Part shown: positions 5,913 through 6,791 of the stretch, in pieces
How the letters are laid out: every line of letters begins with the position of its first letter
Numbering within the stretch: position 1 is the first letter of the stretch
DNA from: an uncultured Prevotellaceae bacterium
Lineage (GTDB): Bacteria > Bacteroidota > Bacteroidia > Bacteroidales > Muribaculaceae
Length of the DNA stretch: 6,791 bases
Direction: 5' to 3'
NCBI GenBank assembly: GCA_937904375.1
Contig: CALDIG010000296.1
Coordinates: 1-6,791 of the forward strand
The notes under the pieces: generated by a model
Seen by the model: only the letters and a program-made list of their open reading frames with translations
Told to the model about the DNA's origin: nothing
Databases searched by the model: none
Translations under genes and position numbers: made by a program

Positions 5913-6701
5913 ATGAGAATTATTAAGAAAGGCTCAAAAGGCGAGGATGTGAAGACCTTGCAGCGGCTGCTCGGTGTGGCTGTGGACGGCGACTTCGGTG
6001 CGAAGACGGAGGCTGCTGTGAGGGTGTTCCAAGCCGATAACGGCTTGGAAGTTGACGGCGTTGTGGGAGCCAAGACGTGGAAGGCGCTGGGTTGCGATGG
6101 CATCGCAACAGATGGGACGGTAAACCCTTTGTGTGTTGACCCGAGTGTGGTGTATTGCCCGCTGACTTGTTGCATAACCAAGAAGGCCAACAGGAGCATC
6201 AAGTACCTTATCATCCACTACACGGCAGGGACAATCTCGGCAGCAGGAGTGGCAAAGTCTATGAAGACCTACTGGGAGAGGAAGAAGCTGGCGAGTGCCG
6301 ACTTTGGCGTTGATGACGGCACTATGGTTCAGTTCAACCCCGACCCGAGGAACTACTACTGCTGGGCGGTGAGCGGCGGCAACGGCATCACCAACGCCAA
6401 CAGCGTATCCATCGAGATTTGCTCGTCGTTGAAGAAAGGCACAGACCAGACGCATCCCAACCATGAGGGCTGGTATTTCACGGAGGCTGCTCTTGCCAAT
6501 GCAGTAAAACTGGCGAAGATTCTCATGGCGAAATACAACATTCCCATTGAGAGAGTGGTAAGGCATTATGATGTCACTGGCAAGCTGTGTCCCGGGCTTG
6601 CAGGTTGGAATGACGGTGACCTCTATGACACCAACGGGAAGAAGACCGGCAAGAAGAACAACAGCAACGCTTGGATGGCTTTCAAGGAGAGGTTGAAATA
6701 G
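5913..6701 (+). CDS. Endolysin: PG-binding domain plus N-acetylmuramoyl-L-alanine amidase (Amidase_2)
   Basis: Encodes 262 residues. Residues about 5-60 form a peptidoglycan-binding (PG_binding_1) domain, with KGSKGEDVKTLQRLLGV, DGDFGAKTEAAVRVFQ and VDGVVGAKTWKALG. A cysteine-containing linker leads to an Amidase_2 domain (about 95-260), which cuts the bond between N-acetylmuramic acid and the stem peptide. Likely zinc ligands are H102 (YLIIHYTAG), H218 (VVRHYDVTGK) and C226 (KLCPG). K224 lies two residues before C226. The spacing H218, K224, C226 equals that of H122, K128, C130 in T7 lysozyme, as I recall it. The usual S-x-H-Y segment is here SADF (128-131). No signal peptide or transmembrane segment is present, so export would depend on the holin encoded just upstream. 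The gene ends in three in-frame stops, TAG TAG TAA (6699-6707). Confidence 0.93.
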   Translation: MRIIKKGSKGEDVKTLQRLLGVAVDGDFGAKTEAAVRVFQADNGLEVDGVVGAKTWKALGCDGIATDGTVNPLCVDPSVVYCPLTCCITKKANRSIKYLIIHYTAGTISAAGVAKSMKTYWERKKLASADFGVDDGTMVQFNPDPRNYYCWAVSGGNGITNANSVSIEICSSLKKGTDQTHPNHEGWYFTEAALANAVKLAKILMAKYNIPIERVVRHYDVTGKLCPGLAGWNDGDLYDTNGKKTGKKNNSNAWMAFKERLK

Positions 6702-6713
6702 TAGTAACGCATA

Positions 6714-6738
6714 ATTGCGAGACTGACGCTCGCAATAC
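6714..6738 (+). repeat. Intergenic hairpin repeat, copy 4
   Basis: ATTGCGAG and CTCGCAAT pair over 8 bp (6714-6721 with 6729-6736). Inside lies a one-base bulge (A at 6722), a C-G pair and the loop TGAC. The 3' side, TGACGCTCGCAATAC, differs from copy 1 at one base only (C for T), and the matching base in the 5' arm is changed from A to G, so pairing is kept. It lies 7 bases after the last of the tandem stop codons of the endolysin gene. Confidence 0.8.
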
Positions 6739-6741
6739 AAA

Positions 6742-6791
6742 AGATCGGAAGAGCGTCGTGTAGGGAAAGAGTGTAGATCTCGGTGGTCGCC
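6742..6791. other. Illumina sequencing adapter (assembly artefact)
   Basis: From AGATCGGAAGAGCGTCGTGT onward, all 50 bases match, as I recall it, the reverse complement of the Illumina TruSeq universal adapter. The adapter runs to the very end of the contig. It is untrimmed read-through, not phage DNA. True sequence stops at about 6741, so the copy 4 hairpin is the last biological feature. Confidence 0.97.

Noticed and set aside
501..6738. Hairpins as intrinsic terminators
   Set aside because: None is followed by a run of T, and the genes downstream are closely spaced with little room for separate promoters.
5934..6740. Long open frame on the minus strand, 268 residues
   Set aside because: It lies antisense to the well-supported endolysin gene, extends into the hairpin region, and its translation has no recognisable domain. 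It is a by-product of the GC-rich codon pattern.

Overview
The window reads as one end of a contig from a tailed double-stranded DNA bacteriophage, most likely infecting Bacteroidales (a Bacteroides- or Prevotella-like gut host). Six genes lie on the + strand, tightly packed in one direction. The host assignment is inference. It rests on protein styles familiar from Bacteroidales phages and prophages (a fibre with the ITDY / GKGVIY / YKNIQF motifs, an N-terminal PG-binding plus amidase endolysin, a DUF4855 domain) and on AT-rich start regions without strong Shine-Dalgarno sequences. No integrase, terminase, portal, polymerase, tRNA or CRISPR array is visible, so this is a structural and lysis fragment of a larger genome.

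Layout. Positions 1-100 form an AT-rich leader packed with short inverted repeats. A small basic protein of unknown function (101-499) and a putative head-tail connector (548-1207) follow. Next is an 827-residue modular tailspike (1295-3778). It has two related N-terminal modules, two tandem beta-type domains and a C-terminal DUF4855 (TIM-barrel, glycosidase-like) domain. A 527-residue tail fibre or adhesin (3815-5398) comes next; its middle is much richer in A+T than its surroundings and carries a 30-bp in-frame tandem repeat. A three-span holin (5398-5871) overlaps the fibre stop codon by one base. A two-domain amidase endolysin (5913-6701) closes the set.

How the genes fit together (inference): the connector would join the portal to the tail. 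The spike and fibre would bind, and possibly degrade, surface glycans of the host. Holin and endolysin would then release progeny, since the holin gives the amidase access to the peptidoglycan.

The most unusual signal is a family of four short hairpins placed directly after four of the six stop codons (501-523, 1211-1233, 5873-5896, 6714-6738), all in the same orientation. They share a trailer close to GCAATAC, and one copy carries a compensatory change in both stem arms. They lack the T-run of an intrinsic terminator. A repeated phage regulatory or RNA-processing element is the best guess.

The last 50 bases (6742-6791) match Illumina TruSeq adapter sequence and are not biological. Genuine sequence ends at about 6741.
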